Shown piece after piece: positions 17,614 through 26,878 of a stretch of DNA of 64,000 nucleotides. A model generated the notes under the pieces. That model saw only the letters and a program-made list of their open reading frames with translations. It was not told the DNA's origin and searched no databases. Source of the stretch: Opitutaceae bacterium (GTDB lineage Bacteria; Verrucomicrobiota; Verrucomicrobiia; Opitutales; Opitutaceae); the NCBI GenBank assembly GCA_016711225.1, contig JADJTK010000010.1, positions 1 to 64,000 of the forward strand, in the 5' to 3' direction. Both the position numbers and the translations under genes were made by a program. How positions within the stretch are numbered: position 1 is the stretch's first letter; each line of letters begins with the position of its first letter.

Positions 17614-18867
17614 ATGAGTATTCGGTTTAGGCTTTTCCTCTCGGTGTCCTGTGGCTGCCTTCTCGCCCTCGCGGCCCGCGCTCAGACCACCCAGGTCGAC
17701 ACTTCCACCACCACGCTCCCGACCGAGGTCGAGAGTCGCTCCTACACGACGGAGGACGGCCGCCAAGTCACCGAGACGACGACCATCTCGAAGGTGCGCC
17801 AGGAGATCGCGACCAAGCACACCGGGACCTACAAGGCCGCGATCTTCATTTCCAACCGCGCCGGTGCAGCGTTCGACGAGAAGATGATGGAGCTGGAGGA
17901 TCTGGTGACCGCGCGCATCACGGACAAAGGGATGCAGGTGCTCAGCCGCGAGGCCATCGCCGATGCCATGCGCTCCTTTGATCCGGCAGTCGCTTCCGCC
18001 CCACGCCCGGCCGACAGCCTGGATGCCAAACTCACGGAGCAGAGCTCGGTCCTGCGTCTGGCCCAGGGGCTGGGCGCCGACTACTTGCTGATCGCCTCCA
18101 TTGCCAGCGTCGGCGCCAAGGAGCGCGCGTTGAACGCCTACGGGGTCAACACCGTCACCAAGGAGACCACGATGCGTGTGACCTACAAGATCCTCGACGG
18201 GAACACCGGCGGCAGTCTCACCGCCGATGCGATCAAGGTGACGGCGGGCACTCGGCAGTCGGAGAACGTCGCCGAGACCAACGACGACATCTTCAACGAT
18301 CTGCTCGACCAGGCCTCCGTTCAGCTCGCCGACAGCCTGGGCAACCGTATCGCCCAGCGCCGCATCGCCCCGGTGAGCGCCGCGGGCGCCCTGGTGAACT
18401 TCACCATCAACGTCGAGGCGGCCGACCTCTTCGTTCCCGACGTGCGTATCGATGACGACCACACCATTCGCATCGGCGAGAGCAAGCTCCGCGTGTCCCC
18501 CCTGCAGGTGACTGTCGAGATCGACGGCGTCGCCGTGGGCACCGCACCGGGCACCCTGCAGCTCCGGCCCGGGTTCAGCAAGATCCGGCTCAGCCGCGAC
18601 GGCTATCGCTCCTGGGAGCGCACCATCAACGCGGTCAACGGCCAGAGCCTGACTGTCGCCATGGAGATGACCGATGCGACCATCGCCCGCTGGAAGGACG
18701 CCACCGCGTTCATGAACGACCTCAAGAATGGAGCCAAGCTCACCGACGCGCAGGTCAAGGTCCTGGAAGGGCGGGCGCAGATGCTGCGGCAGAGCGGGTT
18801 CAAGGTGGATACAACGGACGCCCCGCAGATCCGCGTGACCAACAACTCGATCTTCGGCGCCGACTGA
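17614..18867 (+). CDS. Secreted PEGA-domain protein, curli-type assembly cluster
   Basis: 417 residues. The signal peptide (FLSVSCGCLLALAARAQ) ends near residue 24. A CsgG-like N-terminal half (TYKAAIFISNRAGAAFDEKM, then LGADYLLIASI) is followed by a PEGA domain at about 305-350 (VTVEIDGVAVGTAPGTLQLRPG, given in parts). PEGA domains bind or decorate envelope components. The start at 17614 was chosen over 17539 because it places the signal peptide first. It leads a five-gene plus-strand operon with small gaps. Confidence 0.75.
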   Translation: MSIRFRLFLSVSCGCLLALAARAQTTQVDTSTTTLPTEVESRSYTTEDGRQVTETTTISKVRQEIATKHTGTYKAAIFISNRAGAAFDEKMMELEDLVTARITDKGMQVLSREAIADAMRSFDPAVASAPRPADSLDAKLTEQSSVLRLAQGLGADYLLIASIASVGAKERALNAYGVNTVTKETTMRVTYKILDGNTGGSLTADAIKVTAGTRQSENVAETNDDIFNDLLDQASVQLADSLGNRIAQRRIAPVSAAGALVNFTINVEAADLFVPDVRIDDDHTIRIGESKLRVSPLQVTVEIDGVAVGTAPGTLQLRPGFSKIRLSRDGYRSWERTINAVNGQSLTVAMEMTDATIARWKDATAFMNDLKNGAKLTDAQVKVLEGRAQMLRQSGFKVDTTDAPQIRVTNNSIFGAD

Positions 18868-18898
18868 GCCGACCCCTTCAACCACGAAAGCTTTCCGC

Positions 18899-19777
18899 AT
18901 GAACCTTCGCCCGTTCTTCCTTCTCGCCGTCGGCCTCGCCTTCGCGGCCGGCCTCGGGGCCCAAACCACAACGACCGGACTCAAGAAGATCGCCATCAGC
19001 GATGTCCGCCCGATCGGCGCGCTCACCGAAAGTGTGACCGCCGCCGGCCGCAAGAACTCCCTCGACCGCGTGGTCCAGTCGCTCGACAGCCAGCTGCTGG
19101 ATCGCTTGCAGAACACCCGCAAATTTGAGGTCATCGCCCGCTCGGACATGAGCTCGATCCTCAAGGAGGCCGATTTCAGCGGCGGCGCCTTCCAGGTCAG
19201 CGGCGTCGACTACCTGCTGGTCACCACGCTGGGTGATTTCCAGGACTACGCCGAGACGCGCGAGTTTGCCGCGCTCGGCAAGAGCGCGAGCTGGCGCGTG
19301 ATCCGCCTGGCCTTGGTCGGGAAGATCTACGACGGCAAGACGGGCAAGCTGATCGAATCGGCGAACATCCCCATCGAGCTGCGCGAGCAGACCGAGAACA
19401 GCGCCAATTCCATCAAGAACGGCGACCTCAGCGACGCGCTCCTGCAGCAGGTCACGTTCAAGGCGGCCGAGGCCGTCGCCGCCCGGGTGGCCGATGTCAT
19501 CTACCCCCCCCGCATCGTGTCCAAGATCGATCGACAGGTCACGATCAGCCGCGGCGAGGGCAGCGGCGTTGAATTGGGGCAGCGCTGGGAGGTCTTCGCG
19601 CTCGGCGAGGAGATGGTCGACCCGGATACCGGCGCCTCCCTCGGACGCGAGGAACTCAAGGTCGGCTTGGTGCGGATCACCCGGGTGAATCCCAAGACTT
19701 CCCAGGCGCAGATCATCGACGACGACGGCATCGACAAGGGAGCGCTGCTGCGCCTGCCCGTCGGCGCGGAGCGTTGA
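18899..19777 (+). CDS. CsgG-like curli/outer-membrane assembly protein
   Basis: 292 residues with a signal peptide cut near LGAQ. The body has the CsgG pattern: KKIAISDVRPIG, LDSQLLDRLQNTRKFEVIAR, SGVDYLLVTTLGDFQ, and VGKIYDGKTGKL. The C-terminal domain (about 200-290, with VSKIDRQVTISRGEGSGVELGQ described in parts) resembles the FlgT/CsgG-associated C-terminal fold. No lipobox Cys follows the signal peptide, unlike E. coli CsgG. The gap to the upstream gene is 31 bases. Confidence 0.8.
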   Translation: MNLRPFFLLAVGLAFAAGLGAQTTTTGLKKIAISDVRPIGALTESVTAAGRKNSLDRVVQSLDSQLLDRLQNTRKFEVIARSDMSSILKEADFSGGAFQVSGVDYLLVTTLGDFQDYAETREFAALGKSASWRVIRLALVGKIYDGKTGKLIESANIPIELREQTENSANSIKNGDLSDALLQQVTFKAAEAVAARVADVIYPPRIVSKIDRQVTISRGEGSGVELGQRWEVFALGEEMVDPDTGASLGREELKVGLVRITRVNPKTSQAQIIDDDGIDKGALLRLPVGAER

Positions 19778-19803
19778 AACTCCGATTTCCTTCCTCTCAC
19801 GAC

Positions 19804-21351
19804 ATGAACTTCACGAATATCCCCTTCCGGGCCGGGCTTCCCGTCGCGCTGGCCGCGATCGCGCTGCTGTCGGGTTGCACGACCTACACCCAGCAGACGG
19901 CCGACTTCCATGAATCGTGGAAGTCGGGCCAGTTGGCGGCCGCTTCGATCGAGATCGACAAGAAGGCGGACAAGAACGCCAACAATCAGAGCACGGTGGT
20001 CTGGAGCCTCGAGCAGGGCGCCGTCTACCGCGCCCGGGCCTTGGAGAACCAGCCGCCTCCGGTGGCCGCCCCCACACCGCAGATGCAGGTGGCCCCGTCC
20101 AGCGATGCGACTCCGTCGGTTCCCTACGAGGTGGAGATGACCCGGCGCAGCATCGATGCCTTCAATTGGGCCTCCGATCGGATCACGACCTACGACGAGC
20201 AGGCGAAGGCCAAGGTGGCCAGTGAAGCCGGGGCGATCCTGACCAATCCCGCCAATCTGTCCTACCGCGGCCGGGCCTCCGATCGCATCATGCTGGAGAC
20301 CTACCAGGCGCTCAATTTCCTGAAGCTCGGCGAATTCGACAATGCGCGCGTCGCCCTGAATCGCGTCCTGCAACACCAACGCGACGCCGTCGAGGCCAAT
20401 GCCCAACGCATCGCCGAGGCGCAGGCGAAGGCCGCCGACGCCAAGGAGGGCAAGGTGGCCGATGAGCAGGGGCAGACCGCCGAGTACGACACCGGCAAGG
20501 CCCTCGAGGATGAGAAGGTGGCGGCCGCGCTCCAGGAGGTCGAGACCGAGCTCGAGACCGATGTGCGGCCCTACGAAGTGTACGTCAATCCATTCGCGGT
20601 TTTCCTCGACGGCTTGTTCTTCATGACCCGCGGGGATGACTCCTCGGACATGGAACGGGCGCGCAAATCCATCGAGCGTGTTGCTGGCATGGCGCCGGAC
20701 TGCTCCTTCCTCCGGGAGGACCTGCAGCTCGCCGAAGGCCTGGCCTACGGCAAGAAGCCCGACGGGCTGACGTACGTCGTCTTCGAGACCGGCTCGGCCC
20801 CCTCGCTCGACCAGTTGCTCATTCCGATCCCGCTCTTCCTGGTCACCAGCAAGGTCGACTATATGCAGTGCGCCCTGCCGCGGCTGAAACGTGATCCCTT
20901 CTTCACGCCCGCGGCCGACATCACTGTGGACGGCGAGAGCGTGCAGACCCAGCTGCTGTGCAGCATGGACAGCGTCGTCGCCCGGGAGTTCAAGAACGAG
21001 TGGCCGGCGGTGCTCACCAAGTCGATCCTCTCGGCCGGTGTGAAGGGCCTGATTCAATACCAGGTGAAGAAGGAGCTCAAGAAGCAGGGCGGCTACGCCG
21101 ACCTGATCGGCTCGCTGGTGACGTCGGTGTATACCGCGACCACGACCATCGCCGACACCCGCAGCTGGACCACGCTGCCGAAGCAGTTCCAATACGCCCG
21201 CTTTGCGACGCCGCAGAGCCGCACCATCACCATCGCGGCCGGCGGGGCCCCGCAGACCGTCGCGCTCGAGCCCGGCAAGGTGAACCTGGTCTACGTGAAG
21301 AACGTCGCCCCGGGCCTGCCCGCCCTGATCTCCCAGACCGTCCTCAAATGA
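19804..21351 (+). CDS. COG3014-like lipoprotein with helical repeats
   Basis: 515 residues. The lipobox is in IALLSGCTTY, so the mature protein is probably lipidated at Cys near residue 23. The helical core contains NPANLSYRGRASDRIMLE and YQALNFLKLGEFDNARVALNRVLQHQ, the signature stretch of the uncharacterised COG3014 family that travels with CsgG and LpoB homologues. A charged coiled segment (about 200-245) and a beta-rich C-terminus follow. The ATG at 19804 is chosen for the lipoprotein signal. Confidence 0.75.
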   Translation: MNFTNIPFRAGLPVALAAIALLSGCTTYTQQTADFHESWKSGQLAAASIEIDKKADKNANNQSTVVWSLEQGAVYRARALENQPPPVAAPTPQMQVAPSSDATPSVPYEVEMTRRSIDAFNWASDRITTYDEQAKAKVASEAGAILTNPANLSYRGRASDRIMLETYQALNFLKLGEFDNARVALNRVLQHQRDAVEANAQRIAEAQAKAADAKEGKVADEQGQTAEYDTGKALEDEKVAAALQEVETELETDVRPYEVYVNPFAVFLDGLFFMTRGDDSSDMERARKSIERVAGMAPDCSFLREDLQLAEGLAYGKKPDGLTYVVFETGSAPSLDQLLIPIPLFLVTSKVDYMQCALPRLKRDPFFTPAADITVDGESVQTQLLCSMDSVVAREFKNEWPAVLTKSILSAGVKGLIQYQVKKELKKQGGYADLIGSLVTSVYTATTTIADTRSWTTLPKQFQYARFATPQSRTITIAAGGAPQTVALEPGKVNLVYVKNVAPGLPALISQTVLK

Positions 21352-21362
21352 CCTCATTCTCC

Positions 21363-21779
21363 ATGTCAAAATCTCTCCTCGTTGTTTCGGTCGCCGCCGC
21401 GGCGCTCCTCTCCGGGTGCAGCACGGTCAATACGATCGAGCGGGCCTCGCCGCAGGGCCGGCCCGCCTATGTCCCCGACCGGCGCGTCGTCACCGACATC
21501 GATCTTGCGGACTCGCTGCACGTCTTCGGGATTCTGCAGACCTACGTCTCCGGCGATCTGCTCAAGATCGAGATGCGGGTGCAGAACACCCACCACCATG
21601 CCAAGACCTACCGGTACCGCATCGAGTGGTTCGGCAAGGACGGGATGGCCCTGCCTTCGCCCACCGACGCGTGGAAGCTGGTGACGCTCGAAGGGCAGGA
21701 GACCGCCAGCCTCGCCGCGATCGCCACCACGCCGAGGGCGGTCGACTTCGTCATCAAATTCCAACACTCGTCCCAATGA
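21363..21779 (+). CDS. YcfL-like lipoprotein (DUF1425)
   Basis: 138 residues with lipobox AALLSGCSTV. The core RRVVTDIDLADSLHVFG, then KIEMRVQNTHHHAKTYRYR and IEWFGKDGMAL..W, matches the YcfL family. An ATG at 21348 overlaps the previous stop (ATGA) and would add five residues; either start is possible. In E. coli ycfL neighbours lpoB, and the same adjacency is kept here. Confidence 0.8.
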   Translation: MSKSLLVVSVAAAALLSGCSTVNTIERASPQGRPAYVPDRRVVTDIDLADSLHVFGILQTYVSGDLLKIEMRVQNTHHHAKTYRYRIEWFGKDGMALPSPTDAWKLVTLEGQETASLAAIATTPRAVDFVIKFQHSSQ

Positions 21780-21787
21780 GCCCCGCC

Positions 21788-22393
21788 ATGAACCAACGCA
21801 CCCTCTTCGTCGCCCTGCTCGGCGCCGCCGCGCTGGCGCTGGCCCCGGCTCCGGCTTCGGCCAACACCGTCAAGAAGGTGGATCCGAAGTCCAAGGTCGT
21901 GGTGAACGCCACCCAGATCAGCCCGAGCGAATGGACGGAGGCCGCCGACAAGCTGGTCACCAACCTGCTCGACTCCGAGGTGCTGCTGCAGATCGAGCAT
22001 CCGCCGGCGGTGATGGCGATCAGCCGCATCCGTAACGACACCACGATGCAGATCGACATCGCTTCGCTCACCAAGAAGATCCGCGTGGCGCTCAACCAGA
22101 GCGGCAAGATCCTCACCACCACGACGGTGGGCCTGGGCGGCCAGGCGGAGGACCCCCTGGCCAAGGAGTCGGCGGAGTACGCCCAGTTCATGGGTGGGCA
22201 GAAGCAGGAGACCAAGATGCCCGACTATACCCTGTCCGGGAAGATTCAGGAATCCCGCATCAAGCAGGGCCGCGAGACGCTCATCACCTACACCTTTCAG
22301 CTCAGCCTCACGGAAGTGCGGTCGGGCCTGGCGGTGTGGGAGGCCGAGGAGGCCATCGCCAAGACCTCCAAGAAGAGCGTCGTCGGCTGGTAG
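21788..22393 (+). CDS. LpoB-like penicillin-binding-protein activator
   Basis: 201 residues with a signal peptide ending PAPASA. The conserved core is ISPSEWTEAADKLVTNLL, then PPAVMAISRIRNDT, IDIASLTKKIRVALNQSGK, PDYTLSGKIQES and YTFQLSLTEVRSGLAVW. In proteobacteria LpoB is an outer-membrane lipoprotein that stimulates PBP1B. This homologue has no lipobox Cys and may be periplasmic. An ATG at 21776 overlaps the upstream stop and is an alternative start. It is the last gene of the envelope operon. Confidence 0.85.
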   Translation: MNQRTLFVALLGAAALALAPAPASANTVKKVDPKSKVVVNATQISPSEWTEAADKLVTNLLDSEVLLQIEHPPAVMAISRIRNDTTMQIDIASLTKKIRVALNQSGKILTTTTVGLGGQAEDPLAKESAEYAQFMGGQKQETKMPDYTLSGKIQESRIKQGRETLITYTFQLSLTEVRSGLAVWEAEEAIAKTSKKSVVGW

Positions 22394-22421
22394 GACTGCA
22401 GCGGTGCATTCCGGCGGGTGC

Positions 22422-22507
22422 GTAGCTGGACGACTGCCTCGTTCAGCCCTTCGCGCCCGCTGCGGGGGCCTTCAGGGGAAGCGTAGCTGGACGACGCCGT
22501 CGTCCAG
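22422..22507. repeat. Duplicated GCGTAGCTGGACGAC element with hairpin
   Basis: GCGTAGCTGGACGAC appears at about 22422 and 22481. The second copy forms a perfect hairpin at 22487-22507 (CTGGACGAC/GTCGTCCAG). It lies between the LpoB-like gene and the esterase and may act as a transcription boundary. Confidence 0.6.
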
Positions 22508-22600
22508 TCTGGCCGGGCGCAAAGCCTGGTCGACTGTCCGCCCGCTTTCGCGGTCGCGCGGCGGCGCGACGGTGTCAGGCTCCGGTGCGTGACCATCCCG

Positions 22601-24532
22601 ATGAAGACCCTGAGACTGTTCCCGACCTTGGCGCTGCTGGGCGTGGCGCTGTTCCCCGTTCGCGCCCGCGCGACCGTCGTGCCGAATCCGTTGTTCTGCG
22701 ACCATGCCGTCCTCCAGCAGGGGGGCGAGGTGCCGGTCTGGGGCATTGCGGCCGAGGGCGAGGCGGTCACCGTGGCCATCGCCGGGCGCAGCGCCAGCAC
22801 GACTGCGCGCGCCGGCCGCTGGCTGGTGCGGTTGCCGGAGCTTCCGGTGGGCGGGCCTTACACCCTCACCATCCGCGGCACCAATACTGTGGTGCTGCAG
22901 GACGTGCTGGTTGGCGAGGTGTGGATCTGCGGCGGGCAGTCCAACATGGAGCGCCAGCTCGGTCCCCGGCAGGGGCAGAAGCCGATTATCGGCTGGGAGC
23001 GGGACGTCGCCGCCGCTGACCTGCCGCAGCTGCGCCACTTCGGCGTGGCGCAGACGCTTTCGCCCGTGCCGCTGGCGGAGGTGAAGGGCCGCTGGTTGGT
23101 GTGCTCGCCGGCCACCGCCCCGGAGTTCTCCGCCGTCGGCTTCCATTTCGGCCGGGCGCTGCTGGCGGCCCGCGGTGTACCGATTGGGCTGATTCACTCT
23201 TCCTGGGGCGGCACGCCGGCCGAGGCCTGGACCAGCGCCGAGACCATGCGGACGATCCCCGGCCAGGAGGCGATGCTCGCCCTGCTTGCCGAACAGTCGC
23301 GCGATCCGGCCGGGGCCGCCGAACGCTACCGGCAGGTGCTCGACGGCTGGTGCCGGGCGCATGATGCCGGCTCCGCCCCGGCGGCCCCCTGGAGCGCCGA
23401 GAAAGTTCCGGTGGACGGCTGGGCGACGACGACCGAACCCGGATTGTGGGAGGCGAGCGGCCTGCCCGCCTTCGATGGGGTGGTCTGGTTTCGCAAGGAG
23501 TTTGCGTTGCCCGCCGGCACCGAGACCGGCGAAGCGCTGCTGAACCTCGGGGCCATTGACGACATCGACACCACCTGGGTGAACGGCGTCGAGGTGGGCT
23601 CCACGACGCTCTACAGCACCCCGCGGGAGTATCGCGTCCCGGCCGGGCTGTTGCGCGCCGGGCGCAACGTCGTCGCCATCCGCGTGGTTGATACCGGTGG
23701 CGGCGGCGGCCTCTGGGGCAAGCCCGAGTCGCTCGCCCTGCAGCCGGCGGCGGGCGCGCCCGTGCCGCTTGCCGGCGCGTGGCAGCGGAGAGTTTCCGTA
23801 TCGATGGCCGATTCCGGGTATCCGCCCGCCAGTCCCGCGACCGGCAGCAACGTACCGACGGTGTTGCACAACGGCATGATCGCCCCGCTCCAGCCTTACG
23901 CGATCCGTGGCGCGATCTGGTACCAGGGGGAGGCGAACAACGCCCGCCCCCAGGAGTACCGCCGGCTGCTGCCCGCCACCATCGCCGACTGGCGCCGCGG
24001 CTGGGGCCGGGGCGACTTCCCTTTCCTCTTCGTGCAGATCGCGCCCTATTCAGGGATGTCGCCGGAGCTGCGCGAGGCGCAGCTGCAGATCTGGCAGGAG
24101 ACGGTGGCTACCGCGATGGTCGTCACCACCGACTGTGGCGACGCCGAGGATATCCATCCCGCCGACAAGCGGCCCGTGGGCGAGCGGCTCGCGCTAGCGG
24201 CCCGCGCGGTGGCCTACGGGGAGAAGATCGAGGCCTCGGGCCCGGTGTTCGCCGCGGCCGAGTTTGGCGGCGCGCAGGCCGTGCTGCGCTTCACCCATCT
24301 CGGCGGCGGTCTGGTGGCTCCGGGCGGCCAGCTGCGCGGGTTTGCAGTGGCCGGGAGCGACGGGGTGTTCTACTCCGCGGAGGCGTCAATTGTTGGAGAC
24401 ACCGTGCTGGTGACCTCGGCCGCCGTGCCAGCTCCGGTGGCGGTGCGCTACGGCTGGGCCAATGTGCCGGACTGCAATCTCTTCAACGCCGCCGGCCTGC
24501 CCGCCTCGCCGTTCCGGGCCGGTGGACGGTGA
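22601..24532 (+). CDS. Sialate O-acetylesterase family (SASA) enzyme
   Basis: 643 residues with a signal peptide (LALLGVALFPVRARA). The nucleophile block VWICGGQSNME gives Ser at about 114. WYQGEANN near residue 445 and DIHPADKRPVGERLA near 520 supply the remaining SGNH-type residues, with the His in DIHP. A beta-sandwich insert (about 290-370) resembles the galactose-binding inserts of this family. It probably removes O-acetyl groups from an extracellular glycan. The GTG at 22589 would also be in frame; the ATG at 22601 starts the signal peptide. Confidence 0.88.
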   Translation: MKTLRLFPTLALLGVALFPVRARATVVPNPLFCDHAVLQQGGEVPVWGIAAEGEAVTVAIAGRSASTTARAGRWLVRLPELPVGGPYTLTIRGTNTVVLQDVLVGEVWICGGQSNMERQLGPRQGQKPIIGWERDVAAADLPQLRHFGVAQTLSPVPLAEVKGRWLVCSPATAPEFSAVGFHFGRALLAARGVPIGLIHSSWGGTPAEAWTSAETMRTIPGQEAMLALLAEQSRDPAGAAERYRQVLDGWCRAHDAGSAPAAPWSAEKVPVDGWATTTEPGLWEASGLPAFDGVVWFRKEFALPAGTETGEALLNLGAIDDIDTTWVNGVEVGSTTLYSTPREYRVPAGLLRAGRNVVAIRVVDTGGGGGLWGKPESLALQPAAGAPVPLAGAWQRRVSVSMADSGYPPASPATGSNVPTVLHNGMIAPLQPYAIRGAIWYQGEANNARPQEYRRLLPATIADWRRGWGRGDFPFLFVQIAPYSGMSPELREAQLQIWQETVATAMVVTTDCGDAEDIHPADKRPVGERLALAARAVAYGEKIEASGPVFAAAEFGGAQAVLRFTHLGGGLVAPGGQLRGFAVAGSDGVFYSAEASIVGDTVLVTSAAVPAPVAVRYGWANVPDCNLFNAAGLPASPFRAGGR

Positions 24533-24645
24533 GCGAAGGCGCCGCCTCGCCTCGGCCTCAAGGGTCGAGGCGCTGGATCGCTGGTTCAATGTCTGGTCGC
24601 CGGCTTGGCGGGGGGCTTCGCGTAGCTGATTCCGAACTGGATGAC

Positions 24646-24713
24646 GGCTCGCCGGGAGGCTCGCCCTCCAATGGTCGAAGGTCCCGGCTGGAGGGCGAGG
24701 CTCCGCCCGAGCC
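24646..24713. repeat. Imperfect inverted repeat GGCTCGCCGGGAGG type
   Basis: Arms 24646-24670 and 24689-24713 pair with a few mismatches (..CTCGCCCTCCA with TGGAGGGCGAG..). It lies in the 550-base gap 24533-25082, which holds only repeats. Confidence 0.65.
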
Positions 24714-24785
24714 GTTTTGGGTGGATTGATGATCGCGCAATAACCTGACTCCATTTAATGGACGCAATTAGCCTCAATCCCGTCT

Positions 24786-24810
24786 GACCGTGTTGAGGGC
24801 AACGCGGTCC
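24786..24810. repeat. Half REP-like element
   Basis: GACCGTGTTGAGGGCAACGC followed by GGTCCACC matches the first hairpin and linker of the RAYT-associated repeat family at 11533 and 12212. The second hairpin is absent. Confidence 0.65.
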
Positions 24811-24933
24811 ACCTCTGTCAGTCTGTCGAGGCACATCGACGAGTGCCGCCCCTACGGGGAACACGTCAAGAGGACAGGCGTGGCTTCGCCGTTCTGACAC
24901 CAACGTTCCTTCGTTCTCAGATTCGGAATTCAT

Positions 24934-24982
24934 GTAGCGGAGCCGCTTCCGGTTCCGGACGGCGCGGAAGCCGCGCCGCTAC
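24934..24982. repeat. Inverted repeat GTAGCGGAGCCGCTTCCG
   Basis: GTAGCGGAGCCGCTTCCG pairs imperfectly with CGGAAGCCGCGCCGCTAC near 24965-24981. A further inverted-repeat family in this repeat-only gap. Confidence 0.6.
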
Positions 24983-25051
24983 GCAAAGTCTCGATTCGGA
25001 GGGCCGTTCGTATGCGGCGCCTCGGGAGTCCGGCGCCAGTCTGCACTCGGA

Positions 25052-25071
25052 CACGGGTCGGGAGACCCGTG
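25052..25071 (-). terminator. Hairpin downstream of the M42 peptidase gene
   Basis: Perfect stem CACGGGTC/GACCCGTG with a four-base loop, 12 bases past the stop codon of the minus-strand peptidase gene. No T-run is visible. Confidence 0.5.
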
Positions 25072-25082
25072 CCACGGGCGGC

Positions 25083-26156
25083 TCACCACTCGCCGGTGTC
25101 GGACTTGTCGAGACTGAGGGCGAACTCGACCAGCAGCTTGATGCAGTTCTCCGCATCTTCGAGATCGATGACCTCGCTGGGGGTGTGCATGTAGCGCAGG
25201 GGAATGGAGACGAGCCCGGTGGCCACGCCGCCGCGCCCCATCTGCAGCGCGCGGGCATCCGTGCCGGTGGGCCGCGGGTCGGCCTCGAACTGGTGGGGGA
25301 CCTTCGCCGCCTTCGCGGCAGCCAGCAGCTTCTTGTAGACGATCGGATTGATGTTGGCGCCGCGGCACAGGATCGGGCCGCCGCCAAGCTTGGTCTCGCC
25401 GAACTTGCGGTTGTCGCAGTCGGGATGGTCGGTGGCGTGGCCCACGTCGATGGCGACGGCCAGGTGCGGGTTCACCGAGTACGCGGCCACGGTGGCCCCG
25501 CGGGTGCCGATTTCCTCCTGCGAGGTGGCGACGGCCACCACGCAGGCGGCGAGCTTCTTCTTTGAGGCGGCCAGGCGGCGCAGCGTTTCGCCCACGATGT
25601 AGGCGCCCACCTTGTCGTCGAAGGCGCGGGCGGTGGCCACGGTGCCGTGGATGAGCTCGAATTCGTGGTCGTAGGTGGCGGGATCGCCGATGGCCACGCG
25701 GGCGAGAGCCTCCTCCTTGGTGCGCGCGCCGATATCGATCCAGATCTCGTGGATCTCGGGCACCTTCTTGCGGTCGGCCTCGTCCATGAGGTGCACGGCG
25801 CGCTTGCCAGTGACGCCCTTCACCGGGCCGTGGGCCGTCTGGATGATCACGCGCCGGCCGGGGATCATGATGCGGTCGTGGCCGCCGATTGTATCGAAAT
25901 AGATAAACCCGTCCTTGTTGACGTAGGTGAGGATGAGGCCGAGCTCGTCGATGTGGCCGGCAAGCATGAGCACGGGGCAGCCCTCGGGGTTGAGGGTGGC
26001 GATGCGGTTGCCGATGCGGTCCTTCTCGTAGCGGTCGGCGGCCGGTTTCACATGGTGGTCGAAGACGGCCTGGGCCTCGGATTCGTAGCCCGACGGCGAG
26101 TGCGCGGCGAGCAGGTCGGTGAGAAACGCGGGGGGGACGAATTCCTTTTTGGCCAT
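25083..26156 (-). CDS. M42 family aminopeptidase / endoglucanase-like metallopeptidase
   Basis: 357 residues. Metal ligands are in LMLAGHIDELGLI (His68, Asp70), AFDDKVGAYI, TSQEEIGTRGA (paired Glu) and AIDVGHATDHPDC, with a final His in LRYMHTPSEVID. This is the complete M42 ligand set. The family forms large tetrahedral dodecamers that trim peptides in the cytoplasm. There is no signal peptide. It is a single gene with repeats on both sides. Confidence 0.95.
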   Translation of the reverse strand: MAKKEFVPPAFLTDLLAAHSPSGYESEAQAVFDHHVKPAADRYEKDRIGNRIATLNPEGCPVLMLAGHIDELGLILTYVNKDGFIYFDTIGGHDRIMIPGRRVIIQTAHGPVKGVTGKRAVHLMDEADRKKVPEIHEIWIDIGARTKEEALARVAIGDPATYDHEFELIHGTVATARAFDDKVGAYIVGETLRRLAASKKKLAACVVAVATSQEEIGTRGATVAAYSVNPHLAVAIDVGHATDHPDCDNRKFGETKLGGGPILCRGANINPIVYKKLLAAAKAAKVPHQFEADPRPTGTDARALQMGRGGVATGLVSIPLRYMHTPSEVIDLEDAENCIKLLVEFALSLDKSDTGEW

Positions 26157-26457
26157 GGACCGAGCAAAGCGGCCGGCGGCGCCGTTTCAACGGACAAACG
26201 GAGGGCGAGCGTCCGCGGGGCCGGCGGGCGGGCGGGGCGTTGTGGCGGGCGTTCTACGGTTAGAGCGGCGGGGCTTTTGCGGGGGCCGGGTGGGCCGGGT
26301 TGGCTGGTCTCCAGATACTCGGTGTTGCCAAATAGTATCGGTCCCTTGGGGGGGGCCGATTGGGTTGGGCTCCGCCAGGTATGGCCAGCATAGCAAGTTG
26401 CAGAGGGAGGGCGGGGGCACCCGCTCTCCCATCTGCAATGCTGGCTGGCCCGCTGCT

Positions 26458-26772
26458 CGTAGCCCACGGATTTTGCCCGGGTTGCCGGATTCTCACCACA
26501 GAGGTCACGGAGAGCACAGAGGCCCGGAAGAGGCTGGCCGCAAGGGACGCAAGGATCGCAATGGCAGGATCGATTCCACGAAACCCGAAACGCGAAACCC
26601 TGAACCCTAAACCGACCCGGTCACGGAGGGCACAGAGGGGGAGGAGAGCACGGAGGACGGAAGGTTTTGACCACGGATAACGCGGATGGACGCGGATAAG
26701 TCATTCGGAAATGGAGTGACGCGGGCGGCCCCGCCTGCGTGCTGGTCGTAGCGACGTTCGCCGGAATGTCGT
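26458..26772. repeat. Long direct repeat, copy A, left of toxin-antitoxin pair
   Basis: About 315 bases: CGTAGCC.., TCACCACAGAGGTCACGGAG, CGGAAGAGGCTGGCCGCAAG, CCCGAAACGCGAAACC, GTTTTGACCACGGATAACGC and GCTGGTCGTAGCGACG. The same words recur in the same order at 27499-27832. The rest of the 26157-26860 gap holds no convincing gene. Confidence 0.85.
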
Positions 26773-26860
26773 CCGCCTGGTCCTTGTCTCTTGCGCCTTG
26801 TCCCGTGGAACGAGGTGGTCGGCCGCCGCGCCGGTCGACGCTTGCCTCGCGCCGCCCGCA

Positions 26861-26876
26861 TATTACCGTGGTAATA
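26861..26876. promoter_or_regulatory. Palindromic operator at antitoxin start
   Basis: TATTACCGTGGTAATA is a perfect palindrome with 7-bp arms around GT, ending two bases before the antitoxin ATG. Toxin-antitoxin operons are usually repressed by their own complex at such sites, so this is a good operator candidate. Confidence 0.6.
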
Positions 26877-26878
26877 CC

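Noticed and set aside
17566..19164. 532-codon minus-strand frame
   Set aside because: Antisense to the PEGA and CsgG-like genes, with low-complexity Gly/Val/Arg composition.
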